Assembly: GCA_046351595.1 (NCBI GenBank)
Contig: JAXLYE010000009.1
Location: 434,001 to 498,000, forward strand
Source: JAXLYE01 sp046351595
GTDB lineage: Bacteria; Myxococcota_A; Polyangia; Palsa-1104; JAEUJZ01
DNA length: 64,000 bases
Reading direction: 5' to 3'
Within the stretch, counting starts at the first letter, position 1; each line of letters opens with the position of its first letter. The notes under the pieces were generated by a model that worked only from the letters and a program-made list of their open reading frames with translations, was not told the DNA's origin and did no database searches. Shown piece by piece: positions 62,425 through 64,000 of this stretch. The position numbers were made by a program, and so were the translations under genes.

Positions 62425-64000
<1,576 letters not shown>

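Overview
The window is GC-rich (roughly 70% by eye) and coding on both strands, with few long intergenic gaps. I saw no tRNA, rRNA, insertion sequence, prophage or CRISPR array. The gene content points to a Myxococcota-type (deltaproteobacterial) chromosome. It has many secreted lipoproteins with Cys-rich, Big2-like and beta-helix modules, outer-membrane barrels of unknown role, complex hybrid kinases, a sigma-54 activator, a stressosome, a Ku protein and an AidB-like acyl-CoA dehydrogenase. The species cannot be fixed from the sequence.

Layout. 1-3.6 kb: end of a membrane protein, an EamA exporter and a large metallophosphoesterase with an unrecognised N-terminal half. 3.7-5.7 kb: a ferredoxin divergent from a sigma-54 activator, with a candidate -24/-12 promoter and an upstream palindrome between them. 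5.8-9.8 kb: a secreted DUF3108-like protein, an acyltransferase and an orphan DNA methyltransferase. 9.9-13.6 kb: an H-NOX/HNOBA hybrid kinase/receiver nitric-oxide signalling operon. 13.6-24.4 kb: a carbohydrate-binding-like lipoprotein, a second phosphoesterase, a membrane M28 peptidase, an ABC1 kinase, a hemerythrin fused to LEA-like repeats, Ku, a creatininase homologue and a GFA-family zinc protein. 24.4-28.8 kb: a stressosome module (RsbR-, RsbS-, RsbT- and RsbX-like) whose sensor carries XylR_N/V4R domains, with a divergent second sensor flanked by 11-bp tandem repeats. 29-46 kb: secreted proteins, barrels, sugar enzymes, ThiG/ThiE and ArsM. 46.9-52.8 kb: an extradiol-type dioxygenase, then a RegB/RegA-type redox two-component pair next to a CxxCxC barrel, MbnP and MbnH. 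Three RegA-box palindromes punctuate that locus. 52.8-64 kb: a small barrel, a ketosynthase homologue lacking the catalytic triad, a 21-bp heptad repeat, a beta-propeller protein, a glycosyltransferase/radical SAM pair, a START-like secreted protein, a polysaccharide deacetylase, an OmpR regulator and the 3' part of an acyl-CoA dehydrogenase.

Two themes connect the genes. The first is sensing of redox state, gas and stress: H-NOX kinase, RegBA, stressosome, hemerythrin and sigma-54/ferredoxin. The second is a recurrent promoter architecture in which a -10-like hexamer lies 6-7 nt before the start codon with no usable Shine-Dalgarno. It occurs at nine or more genes and implies leaderless mRNAs. 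The most promising candidate system is the RegBA-like pair with its boxes and the adjacent CxxCxC barrel-MbnP-MbnH genes (47.8-52.8 kb), which suggests redox-controlled handling of copper or another metal without methanobactin synthesis genes nearby.
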